From the NCBI GenBank assembly GCA_037447655.1, contig JBBHKE010003245.1:1-50361 (forward strand): DNA of 50,361 nt. The letters run 5' to 3'. The position numbers and the translations under genes were made by a program. The stretch is from Zygnema cylindricum. Its lineage: Eukaryota; Streptophyta; Zygnematophyceae; Zygnematales; Zygnemataceae. This document shows, in pieces, positions 36,833 through 47,221 of the stretch (position 1 is the stretch's first letter; each line of letters starts with the position of its first letter). Below the pieces are notes generated by a model that did no database searches, was not told where the DNA came from, and saw only the letters and a list, made by a program, of their open reading frames with translations.

Positions 36833-39800
36833 TCATTTAAGTTCTGCGATTTCTTGAGGAACAGCGTCACGAACTTTTCTAGGACGACGGCGATTGGGCG
36901 AAATAACAACAGTTTCCAACTGTTGACAGGCCGCCATAGTTTTCACATGCTCCAGCTCATCATCCTGCATCATTAAAAAATGGTTAAACGTTGAAACGAT
37001 ATAATCGTAACAACAATAACGATATTACTACTGCATCGTTGAAAAAAACGGTAATAAAAAAAACCGATAATTAAAAAACCGATATAATCGTGTAACAAAA
37101 AATGACGACATTACTACTCCATTTTAAAAACAAACAATAATTAAAATAATTGACATAATGATGATAACGAAAATGATATTACTATTGTATCATAAAGCAA
37201 ACGATAGTCCAAATAAATAAAGATAACCACGACAACAATAATGATAAACAATAGTGATAATAAATAATGATATTAGTTTTATAATGGTACCAATATAATT
37301 ATCGCATAAAAAAAACCAACACGATAAACAAAATAAAAGCTGTAAGATAACTATAATAACGGTATAATAATAATCTTAGATTCGAAATGATAACAGAAAA
37401 ATCATCTAAATGACGACAAAAGTAATGCCTATAATGATAACTATAAAAATAAAAAATAGAGCTTAATGATAATGTAAAGTAAACGAGATCTTCTTTAAAC
37501 GAAATGACATAAAGTGGCTGTGCCATTCCAATTTTCCTTGCAAAACCGTCCACTACATTTTCCACCAACAAATTTATATAACCCTTTTTATCTTTTTATC
37601 CATTTATTTTCTCTTTTCACTCACCCGTATCGCACAAAAAACGTCATAAAGATTATCAACTTTTGGGCGTCGAGATTGTGGAACTCGAGAAGTCTGAAAC
37701 TCATCAAACCTGTTGAATTTCAAGTTTTCCATGATTTTCTCATATTAGACTAACTTCCATTCAAACACCTTTCAAATTATTAAAACAAACTCGTTTTCTA
37801 CCCATCTTAGAATACTACAGCAGTAAATCGCAACACACCAAAACAAAAGGAGCAGAGAAGAAAAAAACCAAACACACTGAATCGAACCATTAACAAAAAA
37901 CAAAAAACAAAAAGAAGACAAAAAAAACAACAGAAACAAAGCCAAAGTTTCGTTATTCACTTACATGTATAAGTCGTCCCCGTAATAATATGCAACTGCT
38001 ACAGGAGAGGGAGGTAAAGTTTTCAAAAGTTCCGCGTTTTGATCCACAAATGAGCCGTAAGTATCAACTGCATTTTCCACACCCAAATTTCTCCACTAAG
38101 AACAAAAAACAAGAACTTATTAATTATAGCTTACTCTACTGGATATACGCTTTTCAATGGTTTTCTGAGGTTTTCCTGACTTTTCAATAAAAAGACAGGA
38201 TAAGAAATATACTACAGCCCACTGAAAACTCACACATGCTTATTTCACTTTGAATGTCAACCGACAGAGCCCAAGGCTTTTACTACAAATAAAGACAAAA
38301 AAACACAATCAGAGCCTGCTGATAGAAACAAAGAAAAAAGAAGGGACAACAAAAAAAACGAAGGAACAAATTTCCATCTCTCTTTCCTTGTTTGACTTCC
38401 ATTCAAACTTAGACATGAACCAAAAAACAGAGTTTCCGGTTTGACAAGGTTTTCAAGTTCTTTCCTTTAATAGTATACCTGCATGCATTTCTATGAGCTC
38501 CGAGAAGTTGTATGCAACTTTTGGAGAGACAAGGAACATGAAATTGAGTATCTGTTACAAACATTAGAAAAACAAAAAGAGGTCAGACAAAGAGATGAGC
38601 ATCAGAATAGAGGAAAAATGAATCTGTATAAGTTTGTGTGTTGAAAAAAAAAAAACATCTGTATTGAAGCTATAAGCTTTACTCATAATACTCCACTAGT
38701 TTCATTTCCATTCCATTTCATAAACTCAAGAGAAAAGGTCAGGTGATTGAGTTACGTATAAATGGAGAGAGGGAAGAATTTTCCAAACTTTACACATCTC
38801 AATTCTGATGCTAATTGCACGTAGTTATGGAATTACTGTATCCTGGGACTTCTGCATAGGAAATCAGTAACATTCAGATGTGGTATTTAACTCTACGGAA
38901 AAAGCCCCTGATCAAGATTTTTATTCAGCGATAAATTAAACAAATATGCACTAGAAATCGCAAAATTGAACGAGTACATTTTCTCATACGGTAGAACCTC
39001 TCTAAAACAATACTGCCTAATTCAATAACCTCCATAACTCAATACCTGCGCCCGGGCCTAAGGTTGGAAAATTATGACCCTGCTTAATTCAATAACCTGT
39101 CTAATTCAATTCCAACCCTCGCTCCCAAGAGTAATGTTTTAGAGAGGTTCTACTGTACAATTATATTTTCTCGTACCATACCCAATAGTAGAAAAATGCC
39201 GCATGTTGGGCACAGAAACGGTCAAACCACAGTCGATCTCCTCCCAAAGATTCCATAATTTTCAAATGGTGCATTTCATTCCACTCCTGGAAAACCCCAA
39301 TTCACCAGAACTTCCAGAGTGAGGGAAAATGTCACAATAATTTCTAAAATTGATTGGCAAACAAATGTTTAACTAAGTGCACTAAAGTACTAAAATCAAG
39401 TCTAGTCTCCGCGAACCTTGTAGATGTCAAAAATGTTTTTTTTTTTTTGGCAGAAACCATAAAATAGTGTCGACAACACAGTTCAAAAAAGTGGGACTCT
39501 CTTTGCATCGAATGAGCATTATATATTCTAACTTCGCATTAACACTCATAAATCCTTAAACTAATAACGATGGATAGTATAGCAACAAAATTGAGAGATT
39601 TAGTACCTCTGCGAAATGAACTTTCCGGACTTCAGCTCCAACACGCCACCTGTCGATCAAAAAAAAGTGTAAAAAAACAAAAAATAAACAAACAAAGAAA
39701 CAAACACGCAAACAAACAAAAAACAGTCTGTCTATTGAAAAGATGATGAATCACCAAACTTGGGATTTTTTGGCTTTACAGATTTTTGCTCGAGTACAAC

Positions 39801-42800
39801 CTTTCATTTATTGGTTTTAAACTTACTATAATATAGCTTATTACACTAATATTCCTACAATAATTTAAGATTTTCAAAGATAGTTAGGCAGGACTTACCA
39901 CCCAAGAGTTTCGTAGAGATGCAACATGGATATGTATCTGAAAAGTGAAGTCAAGGCTCATCACTTTACAAAATTTATACAGATTGGACAAACAACTGAA
40001 AAAAATCTCTCTCTATCTCTCGCACTCTCCCCCTCTCTCTCTCTCTGAAATGTTGTCAATAATTGCATTGACACATCATTAAGTTTCCTTGATAGGTTTT
40101 CTTTGAGATTCAATCCTTTTCCAAGGGATCTAAAATATGTGAAACATGTGGGAGAGATTGACTGAAAAAGATTCTTCACTTTTTTGAAGTTAATTCACTC
40201 AAAGACTTTCAAGGGTTTTAAAACAAAGAAAAAAAAAAAGAGGATACGAAAAGTACGGCATTCGGGCCACTGTCTCCAAAAACCAGAACCGTTGGATTGG
40301 ACGATTATTGTAAATTACATCAAGCATCTGTCACACAAAAAAAAAAAACAACAGAAAAAACGGAAAAAAAGGGAAGAAAACAAATAAGCAGCGATAAACA
40401 TAACAACAGCATCGTCGTTTTAAAGTTTCAAAAGTCCAGATTAATCCAATGCAACTGCAAAAATAAATTTACCATAGTCCTAAATTGTAATTTATGTTAA
40501 CTAGTGTGTCAATTTGTTGGGACCTATTTATAAATTAATGTCTACTTTCTTTTGTCTTACGGAGGGGGAGATGGAGGGCGAGGGCGAGGGGGAGGGGAAG
40601 GGAGAGGGGGAGCGGGAGGGAGAGGGAGAGAAAGAGAGGGAGACAGGGAGAGGGAGAGGGAGTGAGAGAGGGAGAGGGAGTGGGAGAGGGAGAGGGAGAG
40701 GAGTCAAACTCACCAAACAAAGTGCGTAATAGGGCCCCAAGATCCATAAAGGTGCCTCGATTGGAGGTCGACTATGTTCTCGATCCCACACTGCCTTATT
40801 ACTTAGAGTCAGTTGAGAGAGTTTTTTTCGGAGACCGTCAGCTTCCTCTGCCAACTTTTCAAACACAAAAAGACAAAAAAACCCACAACTTCTTTAAGAT
40901 TATGAGGATTTCCAGAAAGACAGAAATACCCACAATTTATTAAAGTTTTTGAGGATTTCAAGAAAGACAGAAAAAACCCACATCTTTTCTGAAACTTGTG
41001 GGGGTTCCTGGAGCTTTTACAACTGGCTTATGGCTGAAAATCAATTGCAAGAGTTTTATCAAAGAAACAGCTTCCTCTCTAACAATTTCCACACAGAAAG
41101 ACGAGAAAGAACCGTTTTTATTTTTTTTTCCATTGATGAGGACTTCCAAATATGTTTATGAAGATTTGCAGGGTCTTTAAGCTTCAATAGATTGTTTCCT
41201 AAATAACCTCCCGGGACAGAAAAAACTGATTTTATCTCAGAAGTACTGTCAAAATTTAAGTCAATCTTTGTGAAGAAGTTTTTACCATCTAAAAAGATAG
41301 GCATATAAACTTCATTTTGCTGGTGCTTAATTATTTGCCCAATTAAAAACACAATAATTGAAATTTATGAACAGACATTCTTTTTGATGTAATATTTAAG
41401 TAACGCAGTACTTACTGGTGTTTTAGGGCATGTATTAATTTTCATTTTGATGTAACACTTGTGTAAACAAAAAATTATTAGTGCTTCAGGGAATCAGTAA
41501 TTTCCTTTTTGACATAATACTCATGTTATAATAAAATCAGTAATTTTCTTTTTGATATAATACTTATATTACAATATCTTTATGTGCAGCAACAATTACT
41601 GATACTAGTACTAATTTTCAGTTTAATATAATACTTATGTGAGAATAATATTATGAAAGGCAATACTTAATACCGATGTGATAATAATCTCATCAAAGGC
41701 AACACTTAATATTTATGCGATAATAAAAGGCAATACTTACTGGTGTTTGAGGCTTAATGTCTGGCAAACCATCGTATAATGTGAGAATACCATCGAGCCA
41801 TTTTATGGTTCCAACAAAGGCTCTACCAGCATAAGCCAAAACTAATTGTATTGGGCTTCTCTCGATATTGTCAGCTGCAAAAAACAAATAATCACATTCA
41901 AGTCAGAATCAAACCAGGAAAATAAGGCTAAAAAAATCTTAAACCTTCCCAAGCCTTCTCAAACCTTCGCAAGTTTTCTAACAAAATCGAAATTCCGAAC
42001 ATAAATAAAGTTGAATGGAAAACAGCGAAGGGCAACCCCTTGCAAATATCGAAGATCGGCAAAGGAACTGGACCTCCTATGCTTGAAGGATATTCTTGAA
42101 AGACAAATTTTAGAAGATAGGACAGATGTACAAGCTTAAAAATTGAGTTTCTACAATACCATGTCTCATTCACAAATACTAACCCATAAGTGGTACAACT
42201 TAGGAAACCACTACAACATACCGACTTTGTTGAAGAAATTGGCAGCTGAGAACACTGTTGACTAGTCTGGCTTTTGTTAAATTGTTTAAACTTCATGTTA
42301 CAATGTTCATCCACACTAATAAAGGAACGATCCTCCCAAAACCCAAGTCCCTTACATGCTAGCTCATATTTTGTACTCAACAAAAACACCTGATTCACCT
42401 TTTCAAACAACTGGATGGACCTAGTTTACAAACAGTGCTATCAAAAAATGTTAACAAATCATGCAGAATTAAACAGCAAAATGGTTAAGCTTTGAACATC
42501 AATATAACAAAAATCCACAGAAATACATCATTACAACAATCACGAGTCAAATAACTATCCATGAAAGATATCATACAACGCTTGTTGCAAGTTATAGAAT
42601 CTTCAAACGGATGCTAAAAAAGAGAAAATCATGAAACAAAAGCATTATTTGACTACTAATGAGGTTTTGATTAGGTCTCACTTCGAACGTCGCTGAACTC
42701 CACAAAGAGATAATTTCGCCGAAGAGCCTGTATCAAGTGACTGTGTTAGAGCTTTCTGATTTGTACAATTCCAAAGCAGTAACAGACAAAATGAAAAGAT

Positions 42801-45574
42801 ACTGGAAAGATACTGAAAAGTTTCTTCCTGTACCTCAGTTTTGGTCAAAAACTAGCTCCTATAAACTGCCAACTTTTTTACCAATTTAGCAAATTCTCAA
42901 CTTTATTCAATCAAAAAACACACACGCAAACATAATTTTGGGCATCAAAAAGCAACATATCCATCATCAGTGGAAAAAAAGGAAAAAAAAAAAAAACACC
43001 ACAGCGAAACAATTGAATTGAAGATTCCTTCAATTCTGAGTCTCCTCAAAACATACTTATAAGCAAGCCTCAAATTTCTGCAGAAAAAAATGACCTCTAC
43101 TTCTTCTTATTCATGGTGAAGTCAAATAACTCCACCAATCAAAAAAGAACCTCGATGAAAAATGCAGAAAAAGCCTTCCAATTACAGGAAGTTTGTGAGA
43201 AAAAAGAACGAATTGAAACTTTACCATTGTAAAATAATCAAATGGCTTATCAGTCGTCCGTGATCAGAAAGAGACAAAATAGTGCATATGCCTCTATACG
43301 CCTTGAGAAAAAAAACACTTTCAGATTGACCTATACAAATCTATTCATTTTAACCATTAATGCCAATGCTTCTTCCACTTTTGAGAAGCATGCATAGAGA
43401 TAAAAGTACTCACAGAAGGCATAAAATAAAACCGCCTTGAAAAAATGGAAGTTAAAAAAGGGGAAAAGAATGGTGCCTTTTGTATGTGCATAGCATTTAC
43501 ACAACACAAGTGAAACAAACAGTTTGTAGCTTCAGTTAAAGTCATTCACCTTATATTCACAGGCAAAATTTTCAAATGCCAATTTTATGGCATTTCCGGG
43601 TACATTCGGACTAGTTCGTAAAAAAGCTGCCTGTCACATGACAACCATAAAAAAAAATTACTCCAACCCTAAAATTCATTTCACCTTTCTTACTGTCGTA
43701 AATCCTACACAGTAGAATAAAAACACTCATCGGTCTGAGGCGAAGGAAAACAGGAAAAGCAGTTTAATGTATTCGAAAAATCGATTAATCAATGAAAACA
43801 ATACTTTGCGCCATGCATTTCTTGTATCATTAGGTAATTACATTGAAGAAATTTGCCCCGGTGTTGAGGGTAAATTGTACAAATTTAGGGCAAACTGTAC
43901 GCAAATTCAAATAATAGTACGAATCATATGATTTACCGTTAAGACAAGGTTAAACTTCGGTAGTGTACTTACCCTATCAAAAAGCCTGAATGGCACCAAA
44001 TATAAGCCCTACATTGCTTGTTTTTGACAAATTCTTATCAAAAATTTTACCTGAAACCCATAGTTATAAGGCACAAACTTTGGCTTATCCACTTCATTTC
44101 CCCAAATTATATTGCATGTTTTCGATTAACTTTTACCTGAAAACCATAGTCATAAGCCACAAATTTTGGCTTATCCACTTCATTTCCTTGTCGATGAATG
44201 AGTTCTTTGGCGGCATCACTACCACCTTCTAAAATTTCTTGCCTCACGTCCTCGATTCCTTGACTTATGGCCTGTTCCTCTTCCAGTACGGCTTGCTCTG
44301 ACTTGCTTTTCATCACTGTTTTTGAAACGTTTACTTGTTTACCACTTAAAAGAGCCTTATATTCCCTGTATACAAGCAATAAAATCAAGTTCAGCATTCA
44401 TTTCAGAAGCGAAAAATCAACCGAGTTCGATATTCCTTCTACAAGAAAACGAATCAGACAAGTTCAATATTCCTTTTAAAAGCAAGAAAACCAACCAAGT
44501 TCAAAACTCCTCCTACAAGCAAAAAAATCAATCAAGTTCAATATTACACGCAAGAAACTCAATTAAGTTCAATACTCCTTTCTACAAGCAAAAAAATCAA
44601 TCAAGTTCAATAATAAAAGCAGGAAAATCAACTAAGTTCAGTATTCCTTCTCCAAGGAAGAACAAAATGTAGTTCAAACTCCTACAAAAGCAAAAAAGGC
44701 AAGTTCAGTGTTCCTCCTGCAAGCAAAAAATGCAATGACGTTCTGTATTCCTTCTACAAGCAAAAAATGAAGTTGCAAAAGTCCTTCTCAGATGTTAATA
44801 CAAACAAGGTTTTGCTTTTGAAACAAGTTTGATTTTGAATCAAAAAAATGAACACTGAAGGACTTGGGAATACCATACTGAAAATTTGTACTGATTGAGG
44901 TACAAAGACACAGTAAGCCATTTTGAGCACATTCTAAAACTTTTTTAAGAACATTTTAAAACATGTTTAAGAATCTTTTGAAACGTTTTTAAGCATATTT
45001 TGAAACATTTTAAAGCGCGTTTAGAAATATTTTTAAGCACATTTTAGAACATGTTTAAGCATATTTTTCATGTTAAACTTCGGCTAAGGACATCTTAAGA
45101 TTACAAGCAAAAAAAAAGACACCTACTAAGCCTTTTTCGTCCAAAACTTATAAAAAAAACATTTTTCTTGCGCTTCAATTTTAGTTACCAGCCAACAGAA
45201 ATTATAGAAAAGCAATGAAATGAGCAAACAAATAAGGTTGATAGTCAGTAATTGCCAAAACAAAAAAGAAAGGCACACATGTATTTATGGGAAAAAAAAA
45301 ATACGCCAAGATGGTCAGAAACTGCCAAATGAAAAAAAGTAACGCGCACATGCTTTTATGGAAAAAAAAATGAAGCAAAATAAATAAATAATAATAATAA
45401 CCTGCGACTGGTTAGCTTGCCCGTGGAGACGCCGAGAAAAGCGCAACTTTTTTGTCGTTTTTTGACACGAGCAACGTCCATTTTTTCATTCAATTTCTTT
45501 GCATTGGTTAAACAATAGGATTTTCTATTTGCTGAAAAAGAAGATTGGAGTGGAAAATAATGCAATGAAGCCAT
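36833..45574 (-). CDS. PTOX: Plastid terminal oxidase (plastoquinol oxidase), 13 exons
   Basis: PTOX oxidises plastoquinol and reduces oxygen to water at thylakoids, serving carotenoid synthesis, chlororespiration and electron overflow. Exons: 45402-45574, 44137-44365, 42682-42727, 41741-41874, 40714-40845, 40248-40327, 39899-39937, 39607-39649, 39182-39286, 38479-38551, 37965-38067, 37625-37709 and 36833-36964; 1374 nt, 457 aa, all phases consistent. The first residues ([18 protein letters not shown]) look like a transit peptide. Diiron ligands visible: [10 protein letters not shown] (E256), EWNEMHH (E296, H299), [10 protein letters not shown] (acidic residues 345-348) and DDELEH (E417, H420). 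The PTOX-specific segment [12 protein letters not shown] separates it from mitochondrial [16 protein letters not shown] and [14 protein letters not shown] resemble algal PTOX. Exon 3 (46 nt, [15 protein letters not shown]) was found by phase. The upstream in-frame codon is TTG, so the ATG at 45574 is the start. Confidence 0.95.
36995..37470. repeat. Low-complexity ATA/AAC-rich sequence in PTOX intron 12
   Basis: Degenerate GATAATAACGATAATAAT-type sequence across most of intron 12 (36965-37624). It contains no exon. Confidence 0.6.
38989..39155. mobile_element. Pogo/Emigrant-type MITE in PTOX intron 9
   Basis: 167 bp with terminal inverted repeats CGGTAGAACCTCTCTAAAAC (left) and the complement of CAGTAGAACCTCTCTAAAAC (right), flanked by TA on both sides, the target duplication of Tc1/mariner-pogo elements. 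The ends closely resemble those I know of plant Emigrant/Lemi elements (CAGTAAAACCTCTATAAAT). The interior repeats CTAATTCAATAACC. Confidence 0.85.
39455..39600. repeat. Dispersed repeat, copy B, in PTOX intron 8
   Basis: Matches 3424-3560 block for block (ATAAAATAGTGT, GACAACAC, GTGGGACT, TTCGCATTAACACTCATAAA, TCCTTAA). It is in the same orientation on the plus strand, 36 kb away. Confidence 0.6.
40013..40047. repeat. CT microsatellite in PTOX intron 6
   Basis: Pyrimidines lie on the plus strand, so this intron is GA-rich in the PTOX transcript, opposite to the other intronic tracts here. Confidence 0.8.
40560..40701. repeat. GGGAGA tract in PTOX intron 5
   Basis: Purine tract on the plus strand. 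In the PTOX transcript it is CCTCTCCCTCTCCC, beginning about 12 nt after the exon 5 donor GTGAGT (40713). Confidence 0.9.
40862..41000. repeat. Tandem repeat of about 50 bp beside the PTOX exon 5 acceptor
   Basis: Three units of AAAGACAGAAAAAACCCACA followed by TTTATTAAAG and TTTTGAGGATTTC, in intron 4 right next to the exon 5 acceptor. The first unit overlaps the pyrimidine tract of that acceptor when read on the minus strand. Confidence 0.65.
41048..41102 (-). pseudogene. Decayed copy of the PTOX exon 5 start region
   Basis: The segment with CAGCTTCCTCTCTAACAATT then CCACACAGAAAGAC resembles CAGCTTCCTCTGCCAACTTT then AAACACAAAAAGAC at 40838-40874, which spans the real acceptor and first codons. 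The copy reads [14 protein letters not shown] where exon 5 has [14 protein letters not shown] (the first E of the latter lies before the splice point). Probably a dead duplicate; an alternative exon cannot be excluded. Confidence 0.45.
44041..44101 (-). repeat. Duplicate of the end of PTOX exon 2 with its donor
   Basis: 61 bp nearly identical to 44128-44187. On the minus strand it reads [17 protein letters not shown] and then |GTAAAA, against [23 protein letters not shown] in exon 2. The copied donor lies 86 nt downstream of the true one. Use of the copied donor would run through an in-frame TAA. Confidence 0.8.
44345..44770. repeat. 38-bp tandem array of acceptor-like units in PTOX intron 1
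   Basis: About ten diverged units near GTTCAATATTCCTTCTACAA then GCAAAAAAATCAATCAA. On the minus strand each unit reads as a pyrimidine tract plus TTTTTTGCTTGTAG|AAGGAAT. The unit closest to exon 2 supplies the real acceptor (TTGCTTGTATACAG|GGAATA, exon start 44365). Confidence 0.75.
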
Positions 45575-46955
45575 ACTGAAAATCGGGTACAAATAGGGTA
45601 CTGAAAATGTAATGATATAATACTAAAGAAATCGGGTAGAAAATATTGTGTAACTGATGTCCCCGAGAATGCAGTAATAATTCAATCAAACGAATGCAAA
45701 TTGAGGCTTATTCTTGCTTAAAAATTAGAAATTGTGTTTAAATAAGAGAGAAAAAAGGAGACCTCACTGCTGATTTGTAAGCAGAAAATTTTCAGTGAGA
45801 GTTAAAATATTTCTGCGTTATCTTCTCGATGAAAAATATTTTAAAAGCGTACTAGAGAAAAATCACAAGTAAGCAGCAAAACTTAGTAAAATACGTCTAA
45901 ATAGGAAAACTCAAATCTAAATAGAAGATATTTGTGGACGATACCGAAATTGCCAATTTCTCAAATTCTTGCTGGAAGACCAGAATCCTGTGACTGTTCG
46001 AGTCAGGACAAACCCGGGTTAATCTAACCGTAGTTAGTCACGGTGACGCTGTAGCTGACAAGTGTCAAAGTTTGCACAATCCTTGCTGGCGGTGACACGT
46101 CATATCGAGTTAGCTTGACCGTAGTTGAGAATCTCTCTAGCAAATTCAGAAATCCTTCGCCGTGGATTTCAACCTCAGGTTAAAATGACCGCGGTTAAGA
46201 AAAACAGCTCGTGTACTGTTCTTGCAATAAATTCTTGTTGAAAGTTGTACGGTCGTAAGAAGACAGACCTACCGTACTGTACTGGACGACGTTTTAGGGC
46301 AACACCTTAAAAAGCCAAAATGGCATCTTACGTCAGTGACATTTAGATGGCGCTATAGCAAATCTTGGCCGTCGGAAATTCATCTGTATTCATGGACGGC
46401 TTCCGATTGCGTTAGCATCACTTTATGTAATCACTCCAGGCACTTTTTGGGATCAGCCAATAACAATAACGCACTTATAGGCCGTCCGATCCATATTTGG
46501 TGAGAATCGGACGGCAATGCATCAGGACTCCACGATGAACTGACGCGAACACGGCCCCAAAGGGAGGCGAGTCCTGAATGTCATACGTACACTCTTGTCA
46601 TCACTCGTCGGCTGCCAACCAAAATGGACTTTTAGGTTGGATGTTTCGCAGAAACGTCCAGAAACCCAGCCTAGGTGCACTTCATAGGAGAGGTCGCTAT
46701 TAGCGTTAAGAGTTAAGAAATATGATTTATGTACGAGCAACGTGGATAATTTATGACCGCTTACGAACTTACTGTCGTAAACAAAAAAAAAATGTTATAA
46801 ACTCTATTTTATGTCGAAGGACCAGAAAAACCAGGCACTGAATTGGTGCTACAAAAGCCGTTTCTCGTGTTCCGTAAATTTAGGGTGCGAACTGAGATTC
46901 GTCGTTTTCAGTGTCGTTTTTATCAAAAAAACGCATCATTCCATTAGAACCATAG
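45575..46955. other. PTOX upstream region and intergenic sequence
   Basis: No gene. Contains three imperfect copies, about 80 bp apart (46016, 46099, 46178), of GTTANNNTGACCGYRGTTRA-like sequence, and TGACACGTCA at 46090, which holds an ACGT core. These may be control elements of PTOX but lie 440-620 bp upstream. A MITE family 1-like word, TCGCTATTAGCGTTAAGAG, is at 46693. Confidence 0.4.
46481..46515. repeat. Perfect 10-bp inverted repeat GCCGTCCGAT / ATCGGACGGC
   Basis: A stem of 10 bp with a 15-nt loop. The same word pair recurs inverted at 48769-48778 and 48811-48820, and nearly so at 47110. Confidence 0.75.
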
Positions 46956-47221
46956 TTCAAAAGTAGGTGAAAGTAGGCCTATACAATATGCCTATTGTAT
47001 GCAAAACATACAATATGACCTTAAGACCCATATTGTATTCGGACTTATTCAGACCAATTAAAATAATCGGACCAAAAAGTTGTATTTACACCGGCAGATT
47101 CGGACGATCGGACGGTCGCTGATCAAAGTAGCAATCTAAGAAGATCACATGAAAAGCCCATAACACAACTTACGATAAAGGCGCCGACCAAAGGCCTACC
47201 ATAAAAACGCCTACTTTTGAA
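46956..47221. mobile_element. MITE-like element, family 4
   Basis: Left end TTCAAAAGTAGGTGAAAGTA then GGCCT; right end AGGCCTACC ... CCTACTTTTGAA. 266 bp, with short internal palindromes around ACAATATG and no coding frame. Confidence 0.65.

Noticed and set aside
36685-36909. Phe-rich 74-codon frame
   Set aside because: It reads the GGAAAAA repeats beyond the PTOX stop and overlaps the last PTOX exon in another frame.
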